Source: Coptis chinensis (taxonomy: Eukaryota; Streptophyta; Magnoliopsida; Ranunculales; Ranunculaceae). Taken from it: 64,000 nucleotides of DNA. The notes under the pieces are model-generated. The model was not told where the DNA came from and ran no database searches. It saw only the letters and a list, made by a program, of their open reading frames with translations. Positions 37,325 to 48,745 of the stretch are shown here, in pieces; position 1 is the stretch's first letter, and each line of letters starts with the position of its first letter. The stretch spans positions 29,344,501 to 29,408,500 of the forward strand of contig CM027379.1 in NCBI GenBank assembly GCA_015680905.1, written 5' to 3'. A program made the translations under genes and the position numbers.

Positions 37325-38060
37325 CTTTACAAAATGTCTCACACAAATTTTGAATCGAATATATTTTTATTGAAAGTAAACCAAAATATGTTAATGAGCA
37401 GCGATTATGGTGCTTAAGTACTTGGAAATAACTAAGGGATCAAATTGAGATATTCTCTTCACTTTGTGGTTTAGGATATTAATCTATAAGGTGCATAAGT
37501 ACTTGGAAGTAACTAAGGGATCAAATTGAGATAGTCTCTTCACTTTGTGGTTTAGGATATTAATATATAATTTTCAAATAGAATTATCTTAAACTCGATC
37601 TAGCTTGTATAATAGTTTTCTTAGATTTATGGTGATTTAGTGGCAAATTTTCGAATCAGAATATATTTTTATTGAAAATAAACTGAAATACGTTAATGAG
37701 CAGTGATTATGGTGCATAAGTACTTGGAAACTAAGAGATCAAATTGAGATAGCCTCTTCACTTTGTGGTTTAGGATATTAATCCATAATTTTCAAATAGA
37801 ATTATTTGAAACTCGATCTAGCTTGTATAATAGTTTTCTTAGATTTATGGTGATTTAGCGGCAAATTTTCGAATCAAAATATATTTTTATTGAAAATAAA
37901 CCGAAATACGTTAATGAACACCAATTATGGTGCATAAGTACTTGGAAACTAAGGGATCAAATTGAGATAGCCTATTCACTTTGTGGTTTAGGATATTAAT
38001 CCTTACTTTTCAAATGGAATTATCTTAAACTCAATCTAGCTTGTATAATAGTTTTACAAG
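37325..38060. repeat. ~220-bp tandem repeat, copy B
   Basis: The anchor GTGC(A/T)TAAGTACTTGG occurs at ~37409, 37489, 37710 and 37930, giving the same partial-plus-full unit pattern as copy A. Confidence 0.85.
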
Positions 38061-38367
38061 TTTTTGAACCCATCCTATGAACGGGTGCCGTTATATTAAA
38101 TTGTTCTAAACAAATATTTGCAACAATGTAAAGCTATGAGATATTAATATTGTGTTGATCACTTATCCAAATTTCTTGCAACGTGAAAACCCCCCACTCT
38201 CCATAAAAAGAAAGAACCCACCCTTTCTCGGTAAAACTCTCCTATTTTTTTTTCTATTGTTTAATAACATAAATTTGATTGAAGTTTTGTGATAATGCCC
38301 AATGTGGCGAAGACCATATTGAAGCTATTTGAATAGCAAGGCATTTCCAATCATACAATCCAGTTTT

Positions 38368-39300
38368 AAATTTTCCGTTAATAATTATTTGAGGTTAGTT
38401 CAATGTAGTTGCATCATGTTTCTGATTTCTCATTAATTATTCTTTGAGGTCAATTCAATGTATTTACATCCAATTTCCGATTTCTCGCTAATTAATTTTT
38501 GATGTTAGTTCAATGCATTTGCATCCAGTTTTATTCTTTACAGTCAGTTCAAAGCATTTGCATCCAGTTTCCGACTTCCCGTTAGTTATTTTTTTAGGTT
38601 AGTTCAATGCAGTTGCATGCAGTTTCCGATTTCCCATTAATCATTCTTTGAGGTTAGGTTAGCTCAATGCATTAACATCCAATTTTCGATATCCCGCTAA
38701 TTATTCTTTGATGTTAGCTCAATGTAGTTGCATCCAGTTTCTAATTTCCCATTAATCATTCTTTGAGATTAGTTTAATGCATTTGCATCTGATTTCCCAT
38801 TAACTATTATTTGAGGTTAGTTTAATGTAGTTGCATACAATTTCCGATTTCCCGTTAATCATTCTTTAAGGTTAGTGCAATGCATTTTCATCAAGTTTTC
38901 AATTTCATACTAATTATTTTGAGGTTAGTTCAATTCCAATTTTTCGTTAAATATTATTTGAGGTTAGTTCAATGCATTTGCATATATCCAGGTTCCATTA
39001 TTCTTTGAGGTTAGTTTAAAACATTTGCATCTAGTTTCAGATTTCTTGTTAATTATTCTTTGAGCAGGTTAGTTCAATGCAGTTGTATCCAGTTTCCGAA
39101 TTCCCATTAATTATTTTTTGAGGTTAGTTCAATGCATTTGCATCCATTTTTTTATTTCTCGCTAATTATTCTTTGAGGTTAGTTCAATGCATTTGCATCT
39201 AGTTTCAGATTTCCCGTTAATTATTCTTTAAGGTTAGTTTAATGCAGTTGCACCCAATTTTGCATCCAGTTATCGATTTTCTGTTAATCATTCTTTGAGA
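38368..39300. repeat. 55-bp minisatellite, copy B, left of the MULE
   Basis: Units of GGTTAGTTCAATGCATTTGC-type, 54-55 bp, about 17 copies, ending exactly at the MULE target duplication TTATTTTAA (39301-39309). Confidence 0.88.
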
Positions 39301-39309
39301 TTATTTTAA

Positions 39310-40384
39310 GGGTGATCTTGGACACACCCATAAAAACACTCCCATACGGCCATACCCCAACTTTAAAATAAATAAATAAAATTGTTTTAGACATATTTTG
39401 GTTCCTAAATTACCCTTTTTTCATTAGGCCTACCCCAAGACAAATTGTTCATTCCGATTTGGACATTTCCTACTAATGTATTTGGGCGTATGCAATAATG
39501 ATGATGGTACTGTAAAAGTTTTTGGTGAATCGGTTGTTGGGAAAATTGATTCTAACTTAGTTCAGTCAGATGTATTGCCATCATTTATTTCCAAAAGCTC
39601 TGAAACCCATGCATTAGATGATAATGAAAAAGAGAAGTTAGAAGAATCAAGTTTAGAGGATGTTACTGTTACCAAAAGTACATGACTGGATTTCATGTGA
39701 TCATGTCTAACTCAATCATTAGTGGTATCTGGTCACTATGCTATTATCCGTATCTTTTCACTACAATGGCTCATGTACCTGTATCTTTTCATGTGTCTAT
39801 GCTCTCTATACACTATATATGATTCATTGCATTACCTTTCCATTTTATTTAACTGCTTTAATTCACTTACACATGCCGCCAATATATGTTTTTTGGGACT
39901 CCATTTGCTAGTTATATGGATATAGCAAGTCTATTAGATAAACAGTGAAAACTGTTTTTTGTGGGAAGTGGCACATACTTGTACTTCGCAATTTCCAATC
40001 ATTTAATGGGGTTGTCTTTCATGATCTTGATTCTTGGCCTATCATCGACCCAAATTGAGCTGCCGATCACCATCTTTTGCGTCTGAGGAAAGAAGTGATA
40101 TCTGAATTTCATACAATACTAACCAATTGTCTGTGTTGTGTAAAAGTTTTGGAATGTGTTTTGTGTCCAGTGCTAAGCGGAGGGGAAAAGAAGATTGCTG
40201 AAAAAAATATTGAATACTGTATTGGTGTTTTTGTTTTTGTTTTGTTATTTTTTTTGCCCCTATTGAAAATACCCCAAATTAATTTAGGAGATATTATTAG
40301 ATTGAGGCGGTTATTGGGGTATGGCAAAAACTTTAGTTAGTTATGGGGTATGGGAGTGCTTTTATGGGTGTGTCCAAGATCACC
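39310..40384. mobile_element. Complete non-autonomous MULE, copy B
   Basis: GGGTGATCTTGGACACACCC at the left and its complement at the right (..GGGTGTGTCCAAGATCACC) form terminal repeats of ~35 bp or more. They are flanked by 9-bp direct repeats TTATTTTAA (39301-39309 and 40385-40393). Long TIRs with a 9-bp duplication fit Mutator-like elements. There is no transposase. An internal ORF (39476-39685) may be a captured gene fragment. It inserted in the 55-bp array, which resumes at 40394. Confidence 0.85.
39476..39685 (+). CDS. Possible captured gene fragment inside the MULE
   Basis: A 69-codon ORF starting MYLGVCNNDDGTVKVFGES and ending in a Glu/Ser-rich hydrophilic tail (EKEKLEESSLEDVTV). 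Its composition is far more protein-like than its AT-rich surroundings. Downstream the MULE has further coding-looking pieces, such as HDLDSWPIIDPN near 40020-40055, in other frames. This pattern suggests a Pack-MULE that captured genomic exons. I do not recognise the parent gene. The copy A counterpart (4889-5094) is frameshifted, so it is probably not a functional gene. Confidence 0.4.
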   Translation: MYLGVCNNDDGTVKVFGESVVGKIDSNLVQSDVLPSFISKSSETHALDDNEKEKLEESSLEDVTVTKST

Positions 40385-40393
40385 TTATTTTAA

Positions 40394-40725
40394 TGCATTA
40401 ATTATTTTATTAATTATTCTTTGAGGTTATTTCAATGCATTTGCATCAAATTTTCGATTTCCCATTAACTATTCTTTGAGATTTGTTCAATGCATCTGCA
40501 TCCAGCTTTTAGTTTCCCGTTAATTATTTGGTGAGGTTAGCTCAATGTAGTTATATTCAGTTTTCAATTTCTCGTTAATTAATATTTGATACTACTTCAT
40601 TTCATTTGCATCAAATATATGATTTCCCGTTAATTATTTTAGGTTAGTTCAATATAATGCATTTGCATCAAGTTTCCGATTTACAATTTTTTTTTTTTTT
40701 TTTAAGTTAATTATTCTTTGACTTA
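40394..40725. repeat. 55-bp minisatellite, copy B, right of the MULE
   Basis: The array continues (GGTTAGCTCAATGTAG.., TTCAATGCATTTGCATC..) for about six degenerate units, with a T-run at 40688-40703. It stops at the LTR of element 3. Confidence 0.8.
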
Positions 40726-40740
40726 AGTTCAATGCAACAC

Positions 40741-42195
40741 TGATATCCACTTTTACTACGTTAGAGATTGTCTCTCTAATTTGACAAAAGTGCAAATTCA
40801 AAATTTCCTTACTCACAAAATTTCGTGTTCATATAGTTGGAGTAAAGATTCGATCTAACCTAAAGTCTAGGACAACTACAACTTGGTTTTTACTCTTAGG
40901 GAACTAGTGAGTAAGTTTAAATACTAATACTAAGTTTCTTTTCTACACAAACATAAAAAAATTAAGTTTCAAGTGAATGCAACTAAACACAATACGATTT
41001 ACTAAAAGAAAATATGGAGAGTTAATCCCCCTTATGTGAAGTTAACTTTTGTTGTTGATTTTAATAAGTTTATTTTATTCTTCCTAGAACTCATAGACAA
41101 GTCTAATAGAAGAAAACTTGATCCCTAACATGTATGGCTCATCTCTAAGCTCATACATGCTAGCAAGTGGAATCAAAGCAATGACTTATCTCTAAGCTCA
41201 TCACTTTTATCCCTAACTAGACACTACACCAACTATCATTTTGGGATAGGGTGTAGGTCTAGTTGTTCTTCCTAAACAACCCACCAAACCAACAACAAAG
41301 ATTTTTCCCTCATATGAGTTTGATTAACTCCCCAAAGGGAGGTTAGCTCATGATCCTTAGGATGAAGGATTACAAGTTAGAAAGTATAAAAAGAGAGAGA
41401 GAAAAAGGAAAAAGAAGACTAATTATCTAACTCACTTGCTTTTGATTTATTTTCAACTAGAAGAAAACCAAAGTTTCCTCCATTAAAACTATTACAAGCT
41501 TTTCTTACAAAACTAAAAACTAAATAATAAAAATGGCTAAGGAACTAAAATAATACAAGGTAAGGAAAAGAAGTCAAGGGAGTAAATGGAGTGTCCCCCC
41601 CCTTGTTTTGTTTTCTTCTCCATTTGAGAGACATCTTATTTCCTCCCATGTAAAACATCAAACCACATTTACTTCATTTTTATCCACCACATTAAAACAA
41701 AGTGACACCTTGCCTTTTTTTCACTATTAACACCTAATCTAATTAATTACATGCAAGGTGTCAACTTTGCACCAATAATTTGTCATTTTTGTCTTGACAT
41801 GCTCCATGATTGATGACTCATCCAATCTTGTGGGCCCAAGATAGTGGGTCCTATGTGTGTAGTCCAGTGGCGGTCCGATCTTTGGGCAATTTTACAACTT
41901 CCCGCCTATGCGTAGAGTTCATCTCCCTGATTGTTTGAGCAGCTCATTTGTCGCATTCGGAATCCTGGTTCAAGAGGTAGGAGCTTCGGAAGTTTGATGC
42001 TTCTGTGCGAATTTGGAAGAATTCATATATATGTCGTTCCTCGTGCTTTATCGCAGGTTTAAACCATATTTCCATGTTTAATGTGAATACCTGCAAAAGT
42101 ATGAAAACATATTTATTTCATGATTATTAAACACATAGTTAACCAAATTTATATGTCTCAACGGGGTTTCATAATACACTTTTGGGTGCTTATCA
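40741..42195 (-). repeat. Element 3 3' LTR
   Basis: Minus-strand sequence starts TGATAAGCACCCAAAAGTG at 42195 and ends ..GTGGATATCA at 40741, ~1455 bp, TG..CA. The polypurine tract TTTTTGGGGGTAGTG abuts its start (42196-42210). The sequence differs from the LTRs of elements 1 and 2 except at the start. Confidence 0.85.
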
Positions 42196-43971
42196 CACTA
42201 CCCCCAAAAACAAAGACTTTGCTTGTCCTCGAGCAAAGAAGAGACATTAAAACAGATAAGTGGCCAAAAAATATGTAGTCCTAACTAATTCTCGTTTAGC
42301 AGAGTCGCGGTTGCATTGACCATATGCAACAAGGCCTTAAACCACTAGGAATTCCCTAGTGGATGAGTTATAGCCTCGTGAGAGTTTTCGGAGAAGATAC
42401 TCACAAACTTCATTTATACTACAACGACTTCGATGACGTAAACTTCGTTTCCTAAATTAATCTCGGATATCCATACATCTCCTTAGCAGGGAACGAGGAT
42501 TGATTTCTTTGAAACTCAAGTTAATATGTATTCAATAATTAAAACATCTACATATGATCATGCATGCAGTGAACTTTTCATTGAAATGTACTAGCAGGGT
42601 TGTTTCTGAATCCTTTGGAGAGTGTACATAAATGGGTTCTCACAGGTATGTGTCAAAACACAATTTCACTCAAAAATTTTCCACTCAAGTTTTGTTAACT
42701 CCAGTGTGCAGTGGGCACACGTTTCCTCACATCTCAATGACAGTCAGAGGAGCCGATGTCGATCAATCATGTCTACTACTTATTATCACACCACCCCCTC
42801 CCTAATTGAGCTAGAGGTCTTTATTAGGTATTGTGGGGCTTAGGTGATAGTGTACAAGAAAATGGAAATGGATAATCAAAATTTACGAGTATGAGAGAAT
42901 AGGGTCTTCATATATTTACACTAGAGAAATCCTTGTTTTCTTTCCTTCTTCTAACTGAGTTTTCCAACCTTGTTCTTAAGCCTCTAATGGATTTTTTTTT
43001 TTTTTTCTAGATGGCTTAAGAACATGATTCTATTTTTCTTTCCTTAAGCAAGGAACTGACTTTTATTTGGGACAAGTCTTTCTCTTTATTCTTTCCACAT
43101 TTCATCATATTTCTCATACTCATCACTTAGGTAGGTTCTTTTATTTGGTTTAATAGACGGGTAAGGATTTTTTTTTTTTTTTTTTTTTTTTTGGTGAAAG
43201 TGAAATGTTTGATGAAAGGTTCAAAGGGAGTGACTAGCGGTAAAATTTGTAACAGTAAGAATTTTTAGCTATGTCAACCCAAAAGATGGCCTAAATTCTC
43301 TTTAGGGTTGGTGGTGATCAAGTAAGTAGATGCGTGATTTTCTCTAATCGGGAAAACTACTCCTCTGTGTCATCACACACAAATCACTCATGTCAAGGTT
43401 TTTGGTTAGATTCTCACATGATTTATAGTTTAAGTAACTAACCGTTGGTTCCAGAAACTTACTGAATCGATGATACTCAGTACATGAATGTTCATGAAAA
43501 GATGTATAAACTATTGCATACCTATCTTACGTTTCTTAAAAACAAATCCTAATTCGGATACTAATGTGAGATTTCTAGACAATTTTCATCATTGAAAAGG
43601 AAACAAGACTTTGTCACTAAGTACAATTATTAACATGAAAATAAAACTATATCACGAGTTACAATTTGCCTAATATTTGCTACTGAGGGTTAAAGCACCC
43701 CCCCAATGAAATGATGCTTAGTCCTCGAAGTATCAATAATTAATTAAAGAGAGAAAGTACCTGAGAACTGTGAGCAAAATTAGGGCTAGATTGCTGGAAC
43801 AGAAATGTTGGAGAACATAATATATTATTCAGAAAAAATAATAAAATGTTCAATAGCACACTAAATATAGCACACGAAATAATGAAAAACAATAGCATAT
43901 GAAACATGAAAAAACAATAGCACACCAAACATAAGGTTTAGCTAGATATATGTACAATGGCAAGCTCAAGT
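42196..43971 (-). other. Element 3 3' non-coding tail with conserved block
   Basis: ~1.8 kb between AccB and the LTR. The block 42304-42390 contains TTGCATATGGTCAATG, GGCCTTGTTGCAT and the dyad CCACTAGGAATTCCC/TAGTGG (42342-42362), shared with elements 1 and 2. T-runs lie at 42990-43008 and 43170-43192 (A-runs in the sense strand). No gene is seen. Confidence 0.78.
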
Positions 43972-44955
43972 TTACCATCCAGCAGGATGTGAAGGTCTGG
44001 CGTCCTCTTTAAGGAAATGCATTTCCTTAGCATCGCGCCAAAAGATAATAGTCTGCCAAATTTCTGCCCATTCTTCATCTATAGATTTCTTCAAATGATT
44101 CTTCATATTTTCATCCTTCGGGTAACAACGAACATGCCTCAGGTACCGAGCGGGATGCTTCCATTGCCGAAACCTCAATGAACGAATGATTATGTTTGCC
44201 GGACACATAGAATCTACCTTGACCCAGTCATGAAAAGTAGCTGCAAACTGTGGGAAGTGTGTATTCATGATTCGGCAAGCGGTGACCGGTAAAAGTATAT
44301 ACTGATCCTGAAAAGTGCGAGCTCATTTCAAGTTGGAGATAGCACAACCTAAGATGTTAAATAATGTATGACCTTGAGCCAGTGCACTGAAGACGACGCA
44401 GGCAGCCTCATTGGCTGTAGAAAAATGCCAATCTCCCATAATGTTCAGGAGAACAAATAACATCGCAGTCCCCATGTTCATGGTCATGCTTGCTAATGGA
44501 ATGGTGAGGTCACGCCATGGCACATGGCCATTCCCTTCTCGTTTAATCTCAAGACCATCACCATAAGAGTCGCGAAATGCTTGCCACTGAAAGGAACGGT
44601 AAGAATTATGATAGATGTAATGCCATGATGCAGTAGGTTCGTGGTATGGAAGATCCAAAGTTAGGGCAAGTTGTTGTTCAGAAAAGATGTGAGGTGTGTC
44701 ACCAACTTGAATTGTGAACCCGTGTAAGTAGAAACCATGTGCATGGTTGAATGCTGGTGTGTCTTCCATATTAGCATAAAAGTATGCAGCCAAACTCGGA
44801 GAATAAGTTTGGTCATGTTGAAGAATTAGGGAAGACCACCCGATGTTTGTAATGTAGTCACGGAAAAGATGGTCATAGGTATTGAAATCTATCATAGACT
44901 GAAATGATTGCTCAGGAATGAGTTTGGGAGATACCATGTTTGATGAAGATGCCAT
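43972..44955 (-). pseudogene. Element 3 AccB, open except for one in-frame TGA
   Basis: From MASSSNMVSPKLIPEQSF (44955) to 43972 there are 328 codons in a single frame, with one internal TGA at 44323-44325. In the product, IPEQSF, YITNIGW, YSPSLAAYFY, MNMGTAMLFVLLNIMGDWHF and STANEAACVVFSALAQG match element 2 AccB (SMNIGTVMFWIMLNILGEWHF). The stop codon follows SNLK, where element 2 reads SSLARSHSMRHKY. A CGA to TGA change at a methylated CpG would explain it. Length and domain suggest the plant-transposon-protein family; function unknown. It is the best-preserved AccB here. Confidence 0.72.
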
Positions 44956-45196
44956 AGTGGATGAAGTAAAGAAATAGGTAACGACAAAGGCAAACTTGAT
45001 GGATAAATGAGTATGTAAGATAATAGACCCTCCTGTAAGCACATGTTAAATTATATTAGTCACAACGAAAATGATGACAATCCTATTAAGCATTTCATAC
45101 AAAAGAAGACACAAAGGTAAGACAAAATTCATAATATGATGAAAAATGTAATAACATATACGATTATTTATTTATTGACTTAGTAATATTAGAAAA

Positions 45197-46279
45197 TTAT
45201 GGATTATTATGTTGATCTTGGAGACGCATATCGTGCACCAGACTGTTTAGTTCTTCCATTTGTTGGCCGAGCTGCATCTGAATGTCCCCTTGGCTGGCCG
45301 AGAATGTAGTTTGATTTTCCATAAGGAGAGCGTGATTCTCGCAAGGACCGAATGATTTTCCAAGATTTTCTCTGCTTTAACATCATGCTTTGCTTGACGT
45401 TCTTGGAAATCCTTAAGAGTTGTAATGATGATATTCTACGAGCGCGTGTAGTTCCCGCATGTCGTGATGAAGAAATTGAATGCCTTCCATAGGGTTAAAA
45501 AACTTTAGCATGGCATTTTCATCAAAGAAACGGTCAGGGTTTGAGCTTGGGTCGTTCTGTTCATCTGTCAGAGTATCAGGAGTCCAAAAACCAGTGGAGT
45601 AGTCTGTTTGGAGTACGCTAATATGTGCTCTTTGAAGTGGTGTTTATGGAGAAATGACTGGATAACCCCAACGCATCATAATTTGCGTGACTAAAGTGGG
45701 TAGAGGTAGAGGTGCTGACTTTCTTGTTTTCCTGGTGATCACGTTCCAGAGGTGTTGGATTAGACAAAAATCATCTCTTTAAGTTTGCAAAATCCAAAGT
45801 AGGTGAAGTTGAGTCTTTGTGACTTCTGATTGGTGAGATGTACCGATCACATTGTGTCCCAACCAGTGGAGCATGACTCGTTGATTCTGTTTCAAAGAGC
45901 GCTGAAGAACAACGTGATGTCTATTTCCCACTTCGCCATAAGATATGGTAGCTCTTAGTAAACTTTTGACAGAATCAAATGATGATTCTGGAAAAAGGAA
46001 CTCCTGGGTATTAATTGGTATTTGAAGTATGTCGGAGATAATTTCCCTAGTCAATTCCAATCGTCGTCCATAAGCATTGAAGTAGAATTTTCCATTCTCA
46101 GGTTCTATAAATTGGTAGAACATCAAGACCAATTCTTGGGAATAACCAGCTGCTGAATGATATAGAAGAGGCGTCCATCCCCGACGTATTATTTCGGTGT
46201 CAAAATAAGGATAAAACCGGCCATCTTCTAAAACTTTTAGGTAGTCTTTCTCGGGCATTATTTTCCTTGGTTGATCCAT
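45197..46279 (-). pseudogene. Element 3 AccA (proximal copy), mostly open
   Basis: Starts MDQPRKIMPEKDYLKVLEDG at 46279 and is open for 166 codons. It contains FDTEIIRRGWTPLLYHS, YSQELVLMFYQFIEPENGKF, LELTREIISDILQIPIN and ..QLHLLWILQ. After a stop (45779) the same frame continues FCLIQHLWNV and PLPLPTLVTQIMM, as in other AccA copies. It ends near 45197 in a Gln/Met-rich, coiled-coil-like tail (QMQLGQQMEELNSLVHDM). A TATA-like TATAAATC (minus, 46343-46350) lies 64 bp before the ATG. It shares the GW..L...Y...L...FY layout with AccB, so the two may be paralogues. Confidence 0.68.
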
Positions 46280-46342
46280 TGGTGGTATTACTGAGGGAAG
46301 GATAGTGAGAATTGTTTGAATGATAATGGCTGAAAAAGAAGA

Positions 46343-46350
46343 GATTTATA
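46343..46350 (-). promoter_or_regulatory. TATA-like box before element 3 AccA
   Basis: GGCTATAAATCTC on the minus strand, followed by a CT/CA-rich leader and the AccA ATG at 46279. It is a candidate start of a separate accessory transcript. Confidence 0.5.
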
Positions 46351-46561
46351 GCCAATCTATGAGTCTGTACCAATCTGGATTTCAAGTGTAGTTAATGACC
46401 CATGTGATTATGAACAACAACAATGGGGATCCATAGTAAGTCTTGTTATGTTAGATTTCCAAACAATTAATGAGATGTTTAAATGTTAGAAAATACGGAG
46501 GAAAGTTTCACAGGGTAGTTAGACTTACACGTAATTTCATAAATGATTATCAGACGTCAGT

Positions 46562-46566
46562 AATAG
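46562..46566. other. Target-site duplication of element 2, left
   Basis: AATAG immediately precedes the 5' LTR. The identical AATAG follows the 3' LTR at 59379-59383. Confidence 0.92.
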
Positions 46567-48218
46567 TGATAAGAGCCCAAAACTGTAGTTTTAACCCTGT
46601 AACAGCCATACTTTTAGACCAATTATGTCAGTAATAATTAAGAGTTAATACTGATTACGTGTCTTTATGCATTTCAGGCTTCAAAGTCCATTATGTGCAG
46701 AAATGTGCCACTTTAGCGAGATAAAGGAGCAAAGGTCGGTTGCTAAGGAGTTCTGTGATTAAAGGCCAAGATTCAAGAAGACAAAGCCTTTCTAAAGCCG
46801 GTCAAAAGCTGAAAAGTCGACGCGGGCGTAAACAAAGACACAAAAGTCGTGAGAACTTCCGGGCGGCCGTCTCTTTGGACTCAGACCTCGGAATGGGGCC
46901 TACCTTATGTCAAAACGACCGGCTCGGAAAGAGCTTTCCAATGGTCTAAGCCTTGATCTAATCAGAGGAGCAGAAGTGGACGAAAAGTTTGTTGAAGCCA
47001 ACTGCAGTTGAAGAGGCCTTTTGAATTTGAAAGAATTGGGTTTTGGGCACGATTCTCGGCCCAAAAACATGGCTCCAAGCCCATGCACGATTTTGGATCT
47101 GAACATATAAAAACCAAAGCTTAGCTCTTTGTTAATGGTAGATAGTGAATGGTAGCTAGTTAGACCTAAAACAATAGATAATTATAGATCTAGTTTTTAT
47201 TTAATTAAATTAAGTTTAGTTTATATTCAATTCTTGTTTTAGATTAAACTCTTAGAATCATTATTCTTAATTAGTTTGATAAATAAAATAGCTATTTGTC
47301 AATTTCGATTCTTGTCATTTACAATTGTTTAGATCTAATTTCCCTTATTACGTAGATAGCTAGACTTAGATTAGTTAGATTATTAATTTAGTATTTGAAT
47401 CATTGTTTTATTATTCATTAGATTAATAAAATAGTGTTCTCCATAAGTTAGTTTCATTTCCATTAATTGTTTGGTTTCAATTCGTAGATTCAAGTAATTT
47501 CCATTATTAGTTTAATTCAATTATTGCATTAGTAGTTTTGAATTGGGTTTAAACAAGCAAAGTTTCAACCTTTATATCATGTCTTGTTTGAATTCCATTG
47601 GGAATGATAAGCGTGATGATTCTCGGCTAAACCTCCATTGAGGGGTTGAGAAGCCTTAATGAAAGCTTGATTCGATTATCGTAGAAGTCGGCAAAATTCC
47701 TTTCCACTCTAGAAACGATTAGTTCACCATGAAAATGGGTTTAATCGTTCACATACTAGTTATAAATTGGTAGAAATGCCATGTGTAATTAGGGATTAGG
47801 AGTAACCATATTGTTCTGCGAAGCAGTTCAATTCGGATTACGATGATTAAGTGGATTAGTAGGATTAAGTCGAGTTAAGGTGGAATCAATCCCCCTCTAA
47901 CTCCTTATCATAGAATCAACGTAGCATTCCCATAGTTGTTCTGATAGTCGACTAGTTGCATCTTGTGGGTAGTTGCATCGTAGTCAAGTTGCCACTTCGT
48001 AAATCTCTCATTAGACTTTAGAGTTAAGAGCACTTATACGTAGAGAACACAGCATGTGGAAGGACTAAGAGTGGAATGAACTTCCTACTCCACTATATCT
48101 CATAGGATTGAGAGTAGAATCTTTGATAAAATATAGACACGTAAGATAGTTTTAGTTTACTTACGTTTTGAGTTTCATTGTTCATTTCGTAGGTAAACTA
48201 TCAATTTTATGTTTATCA
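46567..48218 (+). repeat. Element 2 5' LTR
   Basis: TGATAAGAGCCC.. to ..TTTATCA, 1652 bp. A TATA box TATAAAAA at 47106-47113 is the likely start of transcription ~30 bp downstream. It aligns along its full length with 57726-59378. The differences include a cluster of small indels at 46795-46870. Confidence 0.94.
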
Positions 48219-48220
48219 AA

Positions 48221-48233
48221 TGGCGCCGCTGCC
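48221..48233 (+). other. Element 2 primer-binding site (tRNA-Asp type)
   Basis: TGGCGCCGCTGCC lies two bases after the 5' LTR. It matches the complement of the 3' end of plant tRNA-Asp (TGGCGCCGTTGCC) except one base. This primer is usual for Athila-lineage elements. Confidence 0.82.
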
Positions 48234-48745
48234 ATCTTAGTTTCACTTTCGCATTGTTTTTGTAGTACAAGTACTTTTCTTAAAGTCCCATTAAACCCAC
48301 CCACCCTTATTTGATTCATACTGTGGTTTTCCGAGTCAGCGTTGGAAAGTTCCGCAAAAATATACACGGAGCGGCAAGCCTAACCGAAAGCACTGCTGCC
48401 AAAAAGATGTAACAACGAGCCACGAATAATCGCCCTAAAACACTGTCACTTCAAGTTACACGGAGCGCGACCGCGCCCTAAGTGAGCGCACCAGCGCCCT
48501 AAGCTAGAGTTTTCCTGATTTCTATAGTTTTGATTCGAATTTTGATTTTTCAAGTTTTTCAGTGTTCTAACTTGTTATATACAACAACACGCCAGAACAA
48601 GGCGCTATTCATAAAGCGAAGCAAGGGCGCAATCAGGTATTCCTTTCTTCCACACCTCGCTTCTCTCCGTTAGAGGTTTATACTAGTATATCGAGAATAG
48701 TTTGGAGTGTTGATGTGTTTTAGCTAAAATTGGTTTTAGCCTTGT
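48234..48745 (+). other. Element 2 untranslated leader
   Basis: About 500 bp between primer site and gag start, with no ORF of note. A stretch at ~48540-48660 is shared with element 1 (18530-18650). Confidence 0.6.

Larger units (their letters stand above)
34614..40383. repeat. Right copy (B) of the ~5.8-kb direct duplication
   Basis: Same order and orientation as 1-5784, distance ~34.6 kb. Copy B is better preserved: MITE 1 has a longer left TIR, the MULE is complete and its internal ORF is open. The homology may continue beyond 40383, but the equivalent of copy A is lost there because element 1 interrupts it. Confidence 0.93.
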
